A DNA stretch of 64,000 bases. Source: Deltaproteobacteria bacterium (GTDB lineage Bacteria > Desulfobacterota > Desulfuromonadia > Desulfuromonadales > BM103). Below are positions 47,056 through 58,661 of the stretch, one piece after another. The stretch covers positions 1 to 64,000 of the forward strand of contig JAGXHM010000038.1 of NCBI GenBank assembly GCA_024636155.1, written 5' to 3'. The notes beneath the pieces were generated by a model. It ran no database searches. It saw only the letters and a program-made list of their open reading frames with translations, and had not been told where the DNA came from. Both the position numbers and the translations under genes were made by a program. The stretch's first letter is position 1. The number at the start of each line of letters is the position of its first letter.

Positions 47056-47401
47056 CCGGAGTGCCCTCAGCTTTGATCTTCTGCTCTGGAGTGATCTGCT
47101 CCTCATGACTGGCAGAGACGCTGTCGGAAACGGGTTCTGCTTCGACAGGATTGGCTTTCGGTGGATATGGATCGAATATGGCACCGGGCGGCGTAAGTTT
47201 GCCAGGCTCTCCTGGCGGTCGTTTGAGGTCGTTACTGCGGATTTCATCGGAGAAGGTCTGCTTAAGTTCGTCGGACGCCCGTTTAAATTCCGAGAGGCCG
47301 CGACCGAGGGCCCGTGCCAGATCGGGTAGGCGCTTCGGGCCGAGGACGATCAGGGCGAGAGCCATTATCATGAGCAGTTCAGGAAAGCCAATACCAAACA
47401 T
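47048..47401 (-). CDS. tatB: Twin-arginine translocase subunit TatB/TatA
   Basis: [35 protein letters not shown]. Confidence 0.92.
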   Translation of the reverse strand: MFGIGFPELLMIMALALIVLGPKRLPDLARALGRGLSEFKRASDELKQTFSDEIRSNDLKRPPGEPGKLTPPGAIFDPYPPKANPVEAEPVSDSVSASHEEQITPEQKIKAEGTPDE

Positions 47402-47498
47402 GTGTGGTCACCTTGATCAGGGTTTAAAGTCCGTGAAGTGTGCTGAGAATACCGGCAAAAAGAGGTCCTGTCAAGAACCGAGAGAGGGGTATAAGCAT

Positions 47499-47527
47499 TT
47501 GACATATCAAGGTTTTTACTCTACTAT
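47499..47527 (+). promoter_or_regulatory. Sigma70-like promoter upstream of nadA
   Basis: TTGACA-N17-TACTAT. Confidence 0.55.
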
Positions 47528-47560
47528 ACGGCAATCTTCAGGTAAGGAAACGGTTGTATC

Positions 47561-48475
47561 ATGAACGAGAACGAAATCATTAGTGAAATCCTGCGATTGG
47601 CAGACGAACGCGATGCCTTGATTCTGGCACATAATTATCAGCGTGATGAAATTCAGGAGTTAGCACACGTTACCGGCGATTCTCTCGCTCTGTCGATAGA
47701 GGCCGCACGCACCGACAAGCCGGTGATTGTCTTCTGCGGTGTCCACTTTATGGCAGAAAGCGCCGCTATCCTGGCTCCTGAAAAGATCGTTCTGCTCCCT
47801 CGCCTGGATGCAGGCTGTCCAATGGCGGATATGATTACTGCGGAAGGGTTGCGCGAGTTTAAAAGCCAACATCCCGGAGTGCCGGTGGTGACTTATGTCA
47901 ATTCAAGCGCTGCCGTCAAAGCCGAGAGCGATATCTGTTGCACGAGTTCTAACGCCGTCAATGTTGTTGCCTCGCTTGCGGAGCAGGAAGTGATTCTTGC
48001 CCCAGATCGTAACCTGGCTCGCTACATTGCTGCCCAGGTTGATAAAACCTGTTATTTCTGGGATGGTTACTGTCCGACCCACGAACGCTTTACCGTTGCA
48101 GATGCCAAGACGGCCATGGCTGACTATCCCGACGCCCTCTTTATGGCTCATCCGGAATGCCCCCCTGAGGTTCTGGCGCTGGCGGACCATGTCTGCTCTA
48201 CCAGCGGCATGTACACTTTTGCTCAGGAAAATCCGGCACAACAATTCATTGTCGGCACCGAAGCAGGTATTCTCTATCGTCTGCGCAAGGAGAATCCTGA
48301 CAAGGAGTTTATCCTGCCGACGACGAGACTGATCTGTCCCAATATGAAACTGACCTCCCTTGAGGACATTCTCCTGGCGTTGCAGACCATGAGCCCGCGA
48401 GTGACGGTTCCCGAAGAGATCAGGCTTCCGGCCAAGGTGACTCTGGATCGTATGCTGGCCGTCCCACGTGATTGA
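47561..48475 (+). CDS. nadA: Quinolinate synthase NadA
   Basis: [35 protein letters not shown]; cluster Cys residues. Confidence 0.97.
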   Translation: MNENEIISEILRLADERDALILAHNYQRDEIQELAHVTGDSLALSIEAARTDKPVIVFCGVHFMAESAAILAPEKIVLLPRLDAGCPMADMITAEGLREFKSQHPGVPVVTYVNSSAAVKAESDICCTSSNAVNVVASLAEQEVILAPDRNLARYIAAQVDKTCYFWDGYCPTHERFTVADAKTAMADYPDALFMAHPECPPEVLALADHVCSTSGMYTFAQENPAQQFIVGTEAGILYRLRKENPDKEFILPTTRLICPNMKLTSLEDILLALQTMSPRVTVPEEIRLPAKVTLDRMLAVPRD

Positions 48476-48525
48476 TTTCCCCACGATAAAAAACAGCAAG
48501 ACGTTTCCCTACGTCGAGTACCGGC

Positions 48526-51500
48526 ATGTCCGAAACGATTGAACCCCGCGTTCTAAATTTTACCTTATCCGGTCTCCTTGAACCATTTACCTCCGGGATC
48601 TTCGGCCGTACGGAGATCCTCGGCCTGAATGGCAGCAGTGATGCCTGGTTCGCTGCCGGGTTATTGGCTCGCAATGCACGCGCTGAATGTCTGCTGATCG
48701 TCGCCCCCAGTCAAGCTGAGGCACAACGCTTCCATCGAGCCTTGAGCTTTTTCCATGGCCGTCAGGCTGACATCCTTTTCTTTCCGCACTGGGAAACCGA
48801 ACCCTACGCTCCGCTCAGCCCTCATTCTGAAATAGAAGCGACTCGGTTGGCTACCCTGGCAGCTCTCGCCAAAGGGCGTGGCAAAGCCATCGTCACCACC
48901 GTCAAGGCGTTGCAACAGAAGATTCTTCCACGCAAGGTACTCGACGCTTTACGGCTGCAACTCGAAGTCGGCAGCGAGATCTCACGTGATCTGTTGTTGC
49001 AGGGGGTGTCCTCGCTCGGTTATCAGCGCGTTACTCTGGTCGAAGATCGCGGCAGTTTTGCCGTGCGCGGTGATCTGGTGGACCTCTTCCCACCGATGCT
49101 GGAGCAGCCGGTGCGTCTGGCCTTTTTCGGTGACGAACTGGAAGAGATCCGTTGTTTTGATCCAGCTAGCCAACGTTCCTCTGATCATCACCTGACACGG
49201 CTTGAGCTTGCTCCAGCTCGGGAAATGATTCTGGCCGGAAGTCATCTGGAGACCTTTACCCGTCGGTTCAAGGAGCGCTGCGACGACCTGGAAATCCCGC
49301 GTGCCCAGCGTGAGGCGATACTCGACGAAGTTCGTGAGGGTCTGCTTGGCCCCGGTCGGGAAAACCTTCTGCCGCTCAATTATGATGTGCTTGATAGCCT
49401 CTTCGATTACCTGGATCGCTTCTGTTGGTTGATGCTGGATCCTACAGCGATCACAACTGCCGCTGATGAGTTTGCCGAAGCGATAGAGTGCGGGCAAGAA
49501 CGGGCGACGCGTAGCGGCGAGCCGTTTGTCCCCGCTGCCGATTTTTATCTTGACAACCAGGAGCTGGAAACACGTCTGAGTCAGGGACCGCGCATCGATT
49601 TGGTCTCCTTGCAGCTTTACCAGCTTGAAGAAGATCATCCCGTCTACCGTGTGCCAGTAACGAACAATGCAGATTTACGCCCCGATAACGTGGAACATGA
49701 TGGCAGCCTTGCCCCCTTGGTCGAGCGTTTACGGGGGTGGCTGAGCGACGGCTGGAAGATCCTCGTGGTTTGCCACCAGCGTGGTCAGGCAGAGCGCTTG
49801 CTTGACCTGCTGGCGCCGCATGAACTGCCGGTCTCCTGGGTGCCGGAGTTGGTGCCAGGCCGGGAGTTCCCGATCGGCTTGACCGTGACTATCGGTTCTC
49901 TGGATAGTGGTTTCAGGCATACCGAGGGGAAAAGAGTCATTATCTGTGATGACGAAATCTTTGGGCCGCGCACTCACCGCAAAGTCCGCCAGCGGCAAAG
50001 GGTCTTCGAATCCTCTCTGGCCGACCTGAAAGCCGATGATCTGGTGGTGCATGCTGATTACGGTATCGGTCGTTACCTTGGTCTGGTCCATTTGCAGACC
50101 GGTGATGTCGAAGGTGATTTCATACACCTTGAGTATGCGGGTAACGATCGTCTCTACCTGCCGGTTGAGCGTATTGAAAAAGTTCAGAAATACGTGGCTG
50201 ATGGCTCTACGCCGCGGCTTGACAAGATGGGTAGTGGCGCCTGGGAAAAGGCCAAGTTACGTGCGCGCGCAGCGATTGAGGAGCTATCTCGCGACCTCTT
50301 ACAGGTTCAGGCGCGGCGGCAGATGGCAAAAGGCTTCAGCTATACGCCGCCGGATCGGCTGTTCCGTGAGTTCGAGGCGGCCTTTCCTTATGAGGAAACA
50401 CCAGACCAGCTTGAAGCGATAGAGGCAGTGCTTGATGATATGACCTCAGAACGGCCAGTGGATCGTCTGATCTGTGGCGATGTTGGTTATGGCAAGACCG
50501 AAGTCGCCATTCGTGCGGCGTTCAAGGCGGTGCTCGACAGTCGCCAGGTCGCAGTTTTGGTGCCGACTACGGTGTTGGCCCGTCAGCATCTGGAGACGTT
50601 CCGACAGAGATTTGCCGACTATCCGGTTAATGTGGAGATGTTGTCACGTTTTCGTACGCCTGCGGAGCAGAAGCGGATCCTTGGGCGCACGGCGGCCGGA
50701 CAGGTTGATATCCTGATCGGTACGCATCGCCTGTTACAGCGGGACATGCGCTTTAAGAACCTTGGCTTGATCGTTGTTGATGAAGAACAACGCTTTGGGG
50801 TGACGCACAAGGAACGCTTGAAAAAGATGCGCGCCGAAGTCGATGTCTTGACTCTGACCGCGACGCCGATCCCGCGTACTTTGCATTTGAGCTTGGCCGG
50901 TCTGCGCGAACTGTCGATTATTGATACCCCGCCGGTAGACCGTCAAGCGATCCGCACCTATGTTACCCGTTTTGATGATGATCTGATCCGCGATGCAATT
51001 TTGCGTGAACTGCGTCGTGGTGGCCAGGTCTATTTTATTCATAACCGGGTGCAGTCGATCGATGCCATGGCGGAGTTCCTGCAGCGCCTGGTTCCGCAAG
51101 CCAAGGTTGGTGTCGGCCATGGTCAGATGCCGGGGAAAACGCTGGAAAAGGTCATGCTCGATTTTATCGAAGGGCGCACCAATCTGCTGGTCTGTACGAC
51201 GATCATTGAAAACGGCATCGATATTCCTACGGCCAACACCATGATAGTCAATCGGGCTGACTGCTTCGGCTTGTCGCAGCTTTATCAGCTGCGCGGTCGG
51301 GTCGGCCGCTCTCATCAGCGCGCTTATGCTTATCTGATGATTCCTGGCGAGGGACTGCTGACGAGAGATGCTCGCGAGAGACTGAAGGTTCTGCAGGAGC
51401 AATCGGAGCTGGGGGCCGGTTTTCGCATAGCGCGCCACGACCTCGAATTGCGCGGCGCAGGGGACCTGCTTGGTGCCCGGCAAGCTGGACAGGTGGCTGC

Positions 51501-52014
51501 CATCGGCTTTGAAATGTATACTGAGCTTCTCGAAGAAACGATTCAGGAGTTGCAGGGGCAGAGTCGTGAAGAACGCATTGACCCGGAGATACGCCTTGGC
51601 CTTTCTGCCTTCCTGCCGGAGAATTATGTCGCTGATCCCAACCAGCGTCTGGTGCTTTATCGCAAACTGGCGTCAGCCCGTGAAGATGTGGAAATTTACC
51701 AGGCTGGCGATGAGTTGCGTGATCGTTACGGTGAGTTGCCGGTCGCAGCGGAGTTGCTGCTTGAGGTCATGAAGCTACGGGTGCTCATGAAGCAGCTGCA
51801 TGTCGAGCTGGCTGAGTTTGACGGTCATAACCTGGTGTTTGCATTTCCGGCTAACACCAAGGTGGCTCCTGAGCAAATAATGGCTTTGTTGGAAGATGGC
51901 AAAAAGTACAGCTTCAGCCCGGATTACCGCCTAAGCATTCGTCTCGGTCGATTATCCCGGGAAGAGGTTTTGGCTATTGCTAAAAAGGAATTGCAAGCAT
52001 TTTGTCGGCTATGA
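48526..52014 (+). CDS. mfd: Transcription-repair coupling factor
   Basis: DRLICGDVGYGKTEVAIRAAFKAV; LIVVDEEQRFGVTHKE; RVGRSHQRAYAYLM. Confidence 0.98.
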   Translation: MSETIEPRVLNFTLSGLLEPFTSGIFGRTEILGLNGSSDAWFAAGLLARNARAECLLIVAPSQAEAQRFHRALSFFHGRQADILFFPHWETEPYAPLSPHSEIEATRLATLAALAKGRGKAIVTTVKALQQKILPRKVLDALRLQLEVGSEISRDLLLQGVSSLGYQRVTLVEDRGSFAVRGDLVDLFPPMLEQPVRLAFFGDELEEIRCFDPASQRSSDHHLTRLELAPAREMILAGSHLETFTRRFKERCDDLEIPRAQREAILDEVREGLLGPGRENLLPLNYDVLDSLFDYLDRFCWLMLDPTAITTAADEFAEAIECGQERATRSGEPFVPAADFYLDNQELETRLSQGPRIDLVSLQLYQLEEDHPVYRVPVTNNADLRPDNVEHDGSLAPLVERLRGWLSDGWKILVVCHQRGQAERLLDLLAPHELPVSWVPELVPGREFPIGLTVTIGSLDSGFRHTEGKRVIICDDEIFGPRTHRKVRQRQRVFESSLADLKADDLVVHADYGIGRYLGLVHLQTGDVEGDFIHLEYAGNDRLYLPVERIEKVQKYVADGSTPRLDKMGSGAWEKAKLRARAAIEELSRDLLQVQARRQMAKGFSYTPPDRLFREFEAAFPYEETPDQLEAIEAVLDDMTSERPVDRLICGDVGYGKTEVAIRAAFKAVLDSRQVAVLVPTTVLARQHLETFRQRFADYPVNVEMLSRFRTPAEQKRILGRTAAGQVDILIGTHRLLQRDMRFKNLGLIVVDEEQRFGVTHKERLKKMRAEVDVLTLTATPIPRTLHLSLAGLRELSIIDTPPVDRQAIRTYVTRFDDDLIRDAILRELRRGGQVYFIHNRVQSIDAMAEFLQRLVPQAKVGVGHGQMPGKTLEKVMLDFIEGRTNLLVCTTIIENGIDIPTANTMIVNRADCFGLSQLYQLRGRVGRSHQRAYAYLMIPGEGLLTRDARERLKVLQEQSELGAGFRIARHDLELRGAGDLLGARQAGQVAAIGFEMYTELLEETIQELQGQSREERIDPEIRLGLSAFLPENYVADPNQRLVLYRKLASAREDVEIYQAGDELRDRYGELPVAAELLLEVMKLRVLMKQLHVELAEFDGHNLVFAFPANTKVAPEQIMALLEDGKKYSFSPDYRLSIRLGRLSREEVLAIAKKELQAFCRL

Positions 52015-52072
52015 TAGTTTGATGACGCCACCCATGTGCCCTTACTCTCTCAAAGTCGACCTGCTCAACATC

Positions 52073-53032
52073 ATGCGTATATATCATTTACGAATTCTGC
52101 TTGTTCTTCTCCTTTGTCTCTTTGGCTTCGTCGCCGGTTGCGATTCTGAGCCAGTGGTTGAAAAGGTCTTGCCACTGATCCAAATTAATGATCAGGAAAT
52201 AAGTAAGACAGAATTCCTTGCTGAGTTTGAAAAAAATCTGCAAAAGGATCAGACGCTGAGCGGAATTGAGCGTGAGGAGCTGCAGAGATTATTCCTGGTA
52301 CAGCTGATTGATCGTGAATTGATTCATGCTGAGGCCACGCGCCTCGGCATTACTCTCACAGACGCTGATGTTGAAACCGCACTGCAAAGTTATCGTCAGG
52401 ACTATCCTGATGCCAGCTTTGAGTCTATGCTTCAAGAGCGTGGCTTAACCGTGCAGTTCTGGCGAGAGGAGCTCAAGGAAAGCCTGATCATTGAGAAGCT
52501 TCTAGAAGAGGCCGTCTACTCCATGGTTGTGGTTACCGATACGGAGGTGGCAGCCTATTTCGAAGCTAACCGCGACCAATTTGATCGCCCCGCTCAAGTT
52601 CGGGCCCGACAGATTGTCGTGGCTGATGAGGCAAAAGGATTGGAAATTTTAGGCCTACTGCGCCAGGGGCAGTCCTTTGCGGAGGTTGCTATCGAATATT
52701 CCCTGTCGCCGGATGCTCAGCAGGGTGGCGATCTCGGCTTTTTCGGTCGAGGCGAAATGCCACCGGTTTTTGACGAAATCGTTTTCGATTTGCCGGTTAA
52801 TCGTGTGAGCGATCTGGTCAAAAGCGAGTACGGATATCATGTTTTCCTGGTTGAAGAAAAACGCAATGCGACCCGCCTCAGCAAAAATGAAGCGACAGAA
52901 GAGATCAGGTCGATTCTGGAGGGACGTAAAAAGGAGGAAGTCTACCTTGGGTGGCTGCAGGAGATGAGGGCCCGTGCCGTGATTTCCGTCGACTGGGCTC
53001 AGCTTGAAAAGAACGATAGAAAACATAAATAA
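52073..53032 (+). CDS. PpiC-type peptidyl-prolyl isomerase lipoprotein (SurA/PrsA-like)
   Basis: FVAGC lipobox; parvulin domain GGDLGFFGRGEMPPVFDEIVF. Confidence 0.9.
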   Translation: MRIYHLRILLVLLLCLFGFVAGCDSEPVVEKVLPLIQINDQEISKTEFLAEFEKNLQKDQTLSGIEREELQRLFLVQLIDRELIHAEATRLGITLTDADVETALQSYRQDYPDASFESMLQERGLTVQFWREELKESLIIEKLLEEAVYSMVVVTDTEVAAYFEANRDQFDRPAQVRARQIVVADEAKGLEILGLLRQGQSFAEVAIEYSLSPDAQQGGDLGFFGRGEMPPVFDEIVFDLPVNRVSDLVKSEYGYHVFLVEEKRNATRLSKNEATEEIRSILEGRKKEEVYLGWLQEMRARAVISVDWAQLEKNDRKHK

Positions 53033-53046
53033 AGGAAGAGAAGACC

Positions 53047-53994
53047 ATGAGACTTTTGGGAATGACTTTGTTATTGTTCTGTAGCATTGGTTTGAGCTCG
53101 GCGACTGCGCAAGTTGTCAGTCGTATTGCGGCTGTAGTCAATAAAGACATCATCACGACGTATCAACTTGACCAGAAGTTGCAAGAGCAGCTGGCCAAAA
53201 AAGAACGGCAGCCATCTCCCGCGCAACTGGGAGCCCTGCGCCAGGAGCTGCTTTCCCGTATGATCGAGGAAACTCTGGTTCAGCAGCGGATAAGAGCCCT
53301 CAACCTTAGCGTGTCCGAGGAGGAGATTGAAACGGCTCTGCTCGATGTGCAGCAAAAAAACCAGATGACCCGTGAGGCACTGGAGGATGCAGTCCAGACT
53401 CAAGGGCTGGAGTTTGATGCCTACCGTGAGAACCTGAGTAAGCAGATTCTGCGCTATAAATTGATTAGTGAAGAAGTGCGGAGCCAGGTCGATGTCTCCG
53501 AAGGTGAAGTCGTGGAATATTACCGTGCCCATCTGGATGATTACCGATTGGCCCCTGAAGTTCAGCTTAGTGCCATCACCTTCCCGATATCTGAAAAAGC
53601 CTCTGCTCAGGAACGTCAACAGATTCTAAACGTTGCTAATGATGCCTTGGCTCTTTTGCGACAAGATGAAGAGCTGGAACAAGTGGCCAGCAAATACAAT
53701 GAGACTTACGGTGCCACAGGTGGAGAATTGGGGCTCTTTGTCTATGAAGAGCTGGTTCCGGAATTTGTCGATGCAATCAATGGGGTTGCTGACGGGGCCT
53801 TCAGTGAGCCAGTGCAAACAGCCTCTGGCATCCATCTGTTGCGGGTTGATAAACGGTTGCCTGGTGGACTGCGGCAGTTTGATTCTGTCAACCATGAAAT
53901 TTATCAGATGATTCTGGACCAGAAGACTGATGCTCGTATCAAGGAATGGACCCGGGCGCTTAAGACAAAGTCATTTATTGATATCCGGTTATAA
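53047..53994 (+). CDS. SurA N-terminal/PpiC-type peptidyl-prolyl isomerase
   Basis: Signal peptide; RIAAVVNKDIITTYQLDQ; TGGELGLFVYEELVPEFVDAI. Confidence 0.92.
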   Translation: MRLLGMTLLLFCSIGLSSATAQVVSRIAAVVNKDIITTYQLDQKLQEQLAKKERQPSPAQLGALRQELLSRMIEETLVQQRIRALNLSVSEEEIETALLDVQQKNQMTREALEDAVQTQGLEFDAYRENLSKQILRYKLISEEVRSQVDVSEGEVVEYYRAHLDDYRLAPEVQLSAITFPISEKASAQERQQILNVANDALALLRQDEELEQVASKYNETYGATGGELGLFVYEELVPEFVDAINGVADGAFSEPVQTASGIHLLRVDKRLPGGLRQFDSVNHEIYQMILDQKTDARIKEWTRALKTKSFIDIRL

Positions 53995-54061
53995 GGTTTC
54001 AGGAGTCTATCGTTGGAAAAGGAGCAGCCCCCGCAAGGGGACTACTCACTTAAGGGTAAAA

Positions 54062-54096
54062 AAAGCCCACCTGTTGTTGCAGGTGGGCTTTCCTTT
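54062..54096 (+). terminator. Intrinsic terminator after SurA-like genes
   Basis: AAAGCCCACCTG ttgttg CAGGTGGGCTTTCCTTTT. Confidence 0.85.
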
Positions 54097-54115
54097 TCGG
54101 ATGTGTATGTTACGC

Positions 54116-54475
54116 CTACTGTTCGAGCGCATCTTTCAAGGCTTCGAAATGCTTTTGGTAGGTGCGGCGTTCTGCCTCGTCAAATTCAATAAACATGACG
54201 CCGCTGGTGCAAAGATCATCGGTCTCCGGTTGAGAATTGACCACCTGACCATTGACCTGAATGAGGTCATTGTCGAGACCAAGCGTGATGCGCAGTTGTT
54301 GCCCCGGTTCAAAGAACTGGCCGGTTTCCAGGCGTAGGCCGGTTTCGCTGACGTTAAGCGTGCGGGCCAAACTGCGGCCGAGAACCTCACCAGTTGCAGA
54401 GAGGACTTCGTAGTCAAGAAAGTTCAGGGCATAACGGCGCTCCGCTTCGCGGCGCTCAAACAGGTCATCATTCAT
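54116..54475 (-). CDS. PilZ-domain protein
   Basis: LFERREAERRYALNFLDYEVL; NVSETGLRLETGQ PilZ pattern; start MNDDLFERRE. Confidence 0.75.
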   Translation of the reverse strand: MNDDLFERREAERRYALNFLDYEVLSATGEVLGRSLARTLNVSETGLRLETGQFFEPGQQLRITLGLDNDLIQVNGQVVNSQPETDDLCTSGVMFIEFDEAERRTYQKHFEALKDALEQ

Positions 54476-54655
54476 CACATACTCTCCAATTCCGCATAAC
54501 ACGATGAAATTAGGCAAAGTATAACTGCTTATGGCCGGTTTGAAAACCGCTTTCCTTTTTTGTCGTTCTTAAACAGAATTTGCAAATCAGGTTGAGGAGA
54601 CTTTTGCACTTGGGTTACACTGTAATTTAGTGCTGAATTTAAAGTAGAGGGAGTT

Positions 54656-55705
54656 ATGCAAAAACCACTTATCGTAACTATGGGAGACCCAACGGGTGTT
54701 GGCCCGGAAATCATTGTCCAGGCCCTCTGCTCTGGAGCCTTCAGTGCCTTTACCCGGCCCCTGGTTGTCGCAGGCGACATTGCGGTGCTGCAGCGAGCCG
54801 CGGCAGTATGCGGAGTTGGTGCTCGTCTGCAATCAGGTTCACAGGTAGAGTTGGCCTCCGCTGAAATGCTCATCGGTAATTATGTCCTACCGGTTCGTGC
54901 GCTTTCGCAGCTTGATCTGGTGCAACAGAAATATGGCCAGCCGCAGCCCTCTTCCGGGCGTGCCATGGCTGACTATATCACTTGGGCCTGTGATACCTGC
55001 ATCAGTGGTGACGCGGCCGGTATGGTGACAGCGCCAATCAATAAACAGGCACTGCAGGCTGCCGGAGTGGATTTTCCCGGGCATACCGAAATGTTGGCGG
55101 CTCGCTGTCAGGCCGACGAAGTTGTCATGATGTTGGCCGGTGTGCGTCTGCGGGTTTGCATGGTAACGACTCACTGTGCTTTGCGTGAAGTCCCACAGCG
55201 ACTAACCGCCGAGCGGATCCTGACGACCATGCGTATTACATCTGACTCTCTGCAGAGACAGTTTGACCTGGTGCAGCCACGCCTGGCGGTTCTGGCTCTT
55301 AACCCTCATGCTGGAGAAGGTGGCCTGTTCGGCGATGAAGAGGCCCGTCTCATCGTTCCGGCTATCGTAGCGGCTTGTGACGAGGGTATTGTTGCCAGCG
55401 GGCCGCATAGTGCGGACACCCTTTTCTGGTTTGCGACGCAGGGACAATATGACGCGGTGATCTGCATGTATCACGATCAGGGCCTTATTCCACTCAAGCT
55501 GCTGCACTTTGACGATGCGGTTAATGTCACCCTCGGCCTGCCGATCGTGCGTACATCTGTGGATCATGGTACTGCTTATGATCTGGCCGGGACCGGTCAG
55601 GCGAGTCCAGCCAGTCTGATTGCCGCAGTTAAGATGGCCGACAAGATGGCTGAGAAGCAGGAACGCGGCACGAGGTACGAAGAAAACCCCACTCTTAAAG
55701 CGTAG
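54656..55705 (+). CDS. pdxA: 4-hydroxythreonine-4-phosphate dehydrogenase PdxA
   Basis: VTMGDPTGVGPEIIVQAL; PINKQALQAAGVDFPGHTE; MYHDQGLIPLKLL. Confidence 0.95.
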   Translation: MQKPLIVTMGDPTGVGPEIIVQALCSGAFSAFTRPLVVAGDIAVLQRAAAVCGVGARLQSGSQVELASAEMLIGNYVLPVRALSQLDLVQQKYGQPQPSSGRAMADYITWACDTCISGDAAGMVTAPINKQALQAAGVDFPGHTEMLAARCQADEVVMMLAGVRLRVCMVTTHCALREVPQRLTAERILTTMRITSDSLQRQFDLVQPRLAVLALNPHAGEGGLFGDEEARLIVPAIVAACDEGIVASGPHSADTLFWFATQGQYDAVICMYHDQGLIPLKLLHFDDAVNVTLGLPIVRTSVDHGTAYDLAGTGQASPASLIAAVKMADKMAEKQERGTRYEENPTLKA

Positions 55706-55741
55706 GCTTTTGACTTTCGCGTGCCTCGTACCGCGTTCCGA
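55661..55741. repeat. Inverted repeat at the pdxA/uvrA junction
   Basis: GGAACGCGGCACGAGGTACGAA (55661-55682) versus reverse complement of 55715-55740 GGAACGCGGTACGAGGCACGCGAAA. Confidence 0.75.
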
Positions 55742-55780
55742 AAGTCTCGCCTTACGCAAGAAAAGTTAAAGATAAAAACC

Positions 55781-58594
55781 ATGGTTAATAAAATCATCAT
55801 CAAAGGTGCTTGCGAGCACAATCTGAAAAATATCGACATTGAAATCCCGCGCGATCAGCTGGTTGTCATCACCGGGGTTTCTGGGTCAGGCAAGAGCACG
55901 CTGGCTTTCGATACCATCTACGCTGAAGGTCAACGACGTTACGTCGAAAGTCTCTCGGCCTACGCCCGTCAGTTCCTCGAACAGATGGACAAGCCGGATG
56001 TCGAAAGTATTGAAGGGCTGAGCCCGGCTATCTCCATCGAACAAAAATCCACCTCGAAAAACCCACGTTCAACGGTGGGTACCGTCACCGAAATCTACGA
56101 TTACCTGCGTCTGCTCTTTGCCAGGATTGGTCGGGTGCACTGCCCGTCCTGCGGTAAGGAGATCGCTTCACAGACGGCTGAGCAGATGGTGGAACGCGTG
56201 CTGGCTCTGCCGGAAAAGAGCAAGTTGTTGCTGCTTGCACCAATGGTTAGAGGGCGTAAGGGAGAATATCGTAAGGAGTTGCGCCAACTTCAGGCTGATG
56301 GCTTTGTACGCGTACGCATCGATGGCGAAATGCAGGAGCTGGGTGAAGAGATTGCCCTCGACAAGAACAAGAAACACACCATCGAAGTCGTCGTCGACCG
56401 GCTCGTGGTTAAGGATGGCATTACCAGCCGCCTGGCCGATTCACTGGAGACAGCCTTGCGACTTGGTGAAGGTCTGGTTCGGGTCGAAGTGATCGGTGGC
56501 GAGAGTCACCTCTTTTCAGAATGGCATGCTTGTGTGAAATGTGGCATTTCCCTGCCTGAGATGACCCCGCGCATGTTCTCCTTCAACAACCCGTACGGTG
56601 CGTGCCCGGATTGTTCCGGTCTGGGAACTCGCATGTATTTTGATCCCGACCAGGTTGTTCCCAATCGCCAGCTGTCGCTGCGGGAGGGCGCAATCCTGCC
56701 TTGGTCGACCCGGACCGGCTATTATTATCTGCAGGTGATGGAAGCGCTGGCGAATTTTTACAAGTTTGATATCCGCACCCCTTTTGCTGAGCTACCAGAG
56801 CGTCTGCAAAATGTGCTTCTGCACGGTTCGGGCAAAGAGGAAGTAAAGTTTTTCTACGATCAGGGTAATCATCGACATTTCTATCACAAGCCTTTCGAAG
56901 GGGTCTTGCCGAACCTTGAGCGGCGACTGCGCGAGACTGATTCTGATGCGACCCGCGAGAAGCTTGAACAGTTTATGAACATCATGTCCTGTCCGAGCTG
57001 CAAGGGCGCGCGACTCAAGCCGGAGATTCTCTGTGTGCGAATCGCTGGTCGCAATATTCAGGAAATTTGCTCACTGAGTGTCACCGATGCGGAAGCCTTC
57101 TTTGGCCAGCTTGAACTGCCATCCAAGGAAGCGGAAATTGGCCGGCGCGTCCTCAAGGAGGTTCGCGAACGACTCTCTTTCCTGGTCAATGTCGGCCTTG
57201 ATTATCTGACTCTTGATCGGACTTCCGGCACACTCTCTGGTGGTGAGAGCCAGCGCATTCGACTGGCAACCCAGATCGGCTCGTCTCTGGTTGGGGTTCT
57301 CTATATCCTCGACGAACCTTCTATCGGGCTGCATCAGCGTGATAACCGACGGTTACTGGAAACCTTGAAACGCCTGCGCGATCTGGGCAATACCGTGCTG
57401 GTGGTTGAGCATGATGAAGAAACCATCCTTGAGGCAGACCACGTTATCGATATGGGGCCACGCGCCGGTCGCCACGGTGGCGAGGTGGTTGCCCAGGGGA
57501 CACCCTACGAAATCCTGAATCATCCCGACTCTTTAACCGGCGATTATCTCTCTGGTCGTCGGTCGATTCCGTTGCCAGATGTGCGGCGCAAGGCAACAGG
57601 AAAGTTGAGCATCAAGGGGGCAGTAGCCAACAATCTCAAAAGTATTGATGTCGATATTCCGTTGGGGGTTATGACCTGTGTCACCGGTGTCTCCGGTTCA
57701 GGTAAATCATCCCTGGTGCTCGACACCTTGCACAAGGCTCTGGCTCAACGGCTCTATCATTCCCGGGAACGGGCAGGTTCGGTGCGCGCCATTGAGGGTC
57801 TTGATCTGCTGGATAAGGTCATTGATATTGACCAGTCGCCGATCGGTCGTACGCCGCGCTCCAATCCCGCCACTTACTCTGGGCTTTTTACCGATATCCG
57901 CGACCTGTTTGCCCGACTGCCTGAAGCGAAAGTTCGTGGTTACAAGCCGGGACGCTTCTCTTTTAATGTCAAAGGGGGACGTTGCGAGGCCTGCCAGGGC
58001 GACGGTATCCTGCGCATTGAGATGCATTTTTTGCCCGATGTCTATATCCAGTGTGAGGCGTGCCTTGGGGCTCGCTATAACCGCGAGACGTTGCAGGTCA
58101 AATACAAGGGCAAGACCATCGCAGATGTGCTCGATATGACCGCTAATCAGTCGGCGGAATTTCTTGCCAATATCCCACGCATCAAGCGCAAACTGGAAAC
58201 CTTGCGTGACGTCGGTCTTGGTTATATCAAGTTGGGACAGAGCGCCACCACGCTCTCCGGAGGTGAGGCGCAGCGCGTCAAACTGGCCAAGGAGCTGAGC
58301 AAGCGCTCAACCGGTCGGACTATCTACATTCTCGATGAGCCGACCACGGGGCTGCATTTCCATGATATCGGCCGCCTGCTCACGGTCTTGCAGCGCTTGG
58401 TCGAATCAGGCAACAGCGTGGTAATCATCGAACACAACCTGGACGTCATTAAGACGGCTGATTACGTTATCGATCTTGGCCCGGAGGGGGGCAGTCGGGG
58501 AGGAGAGATTGTCGCCTGCGGGACACCAGAAGAGGTGGCCCGCTGTGCAAAATCTTACACAGGGCGCTATCTACGCTCTTATTTGAATCTTTAA
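55781..58594 (+). CDS. uvrA: Excinuclease ABC subunit A
   Basis: [41 protein letters not shown]; two ABC domains and CxxC zinc modules. Confidence 0.98.
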   Translation: MVNKIIIKGACEHNLKNIDIEIPRDQLVVITGVSGSGKSTLAFDTIYAEGQRRYVESLSAYARQFLEQMDKPDVESIEGLSPAISIEQKSTSKNPRSTVGTVTEIYDYLRLLFARIGRVHCPSCGKEIASQTAEQMVERVLALPEKSKLLLLAPMVRGRKGEYRKELRQLQADGFVRVRIDGEMQELGEEIALDKNKKHTIEVVVDRLVVKDGITSRLADSLETALRLGEGLVRVEVIGGESHLFSEWHACVKCGISLPEMTPRMFSFNNPYGACPDCSGLGTRMYFDPDQVVPNRQLSLREGAILPWSTRTGYYYLQVMEALANFYKFDIRTPFAELPERLQNVLLHGSGKEEVKFFYDQGNHRHFYHKPFEGVLPNLERRLRETDSDATREKLEQFMNIMSCPSCKGARLKPEILCVRIAGRNIQEICSLSVTDAEAFFGQLELPSKEAEIGRRVLKEVRERLSFLVNVGLDYLTLDRTSGTLSGGESQRIRLATQIGSSLVGVLYILDEPSIGLHQRDNRRLLETLKRLRDLGNTVLVVEHDEETILEADHVIDMGPRAGRHGGEVVAQGTPYEILNHPDSLTGDYLSGRRSIPLPDVRRKATGKLSIKGAVANNLKSIDVDIPLGVMTCVTGVSGSGKSSLVLDTLHKALAQRLYHSRERAGSVRAIEGLDLLDKVIDIDQSPIGRTPRSNPATYSGLFTDIRDLFARLPEAKVRGYKPGRFSFNVKGGRCEACQGDGILRIEMHFLPDVYIQCEACLGARYNRETLQVKYKGKTIADVLDMTANQSAEFLANIPRIKRKLETLRDVGLGYIKLGQSATTLSGGEAQRVKLAKELSKRSTGRTIYILDEPTTGLHFHDIGRLLTVLQRLVESGNSVVIIEHNLDVIKTADYVIDLGPEGGSRGGEIVACGTPEEVARCAKSYTGRYLRSYLNL

Positions 58595-58661
58595 ACGAAA
58601 AAGCCAGTAGGGAGCTCCCTGCCAGCTTTGGCTTGTCAAGCTTGTCAATAAGGCTTAAACC

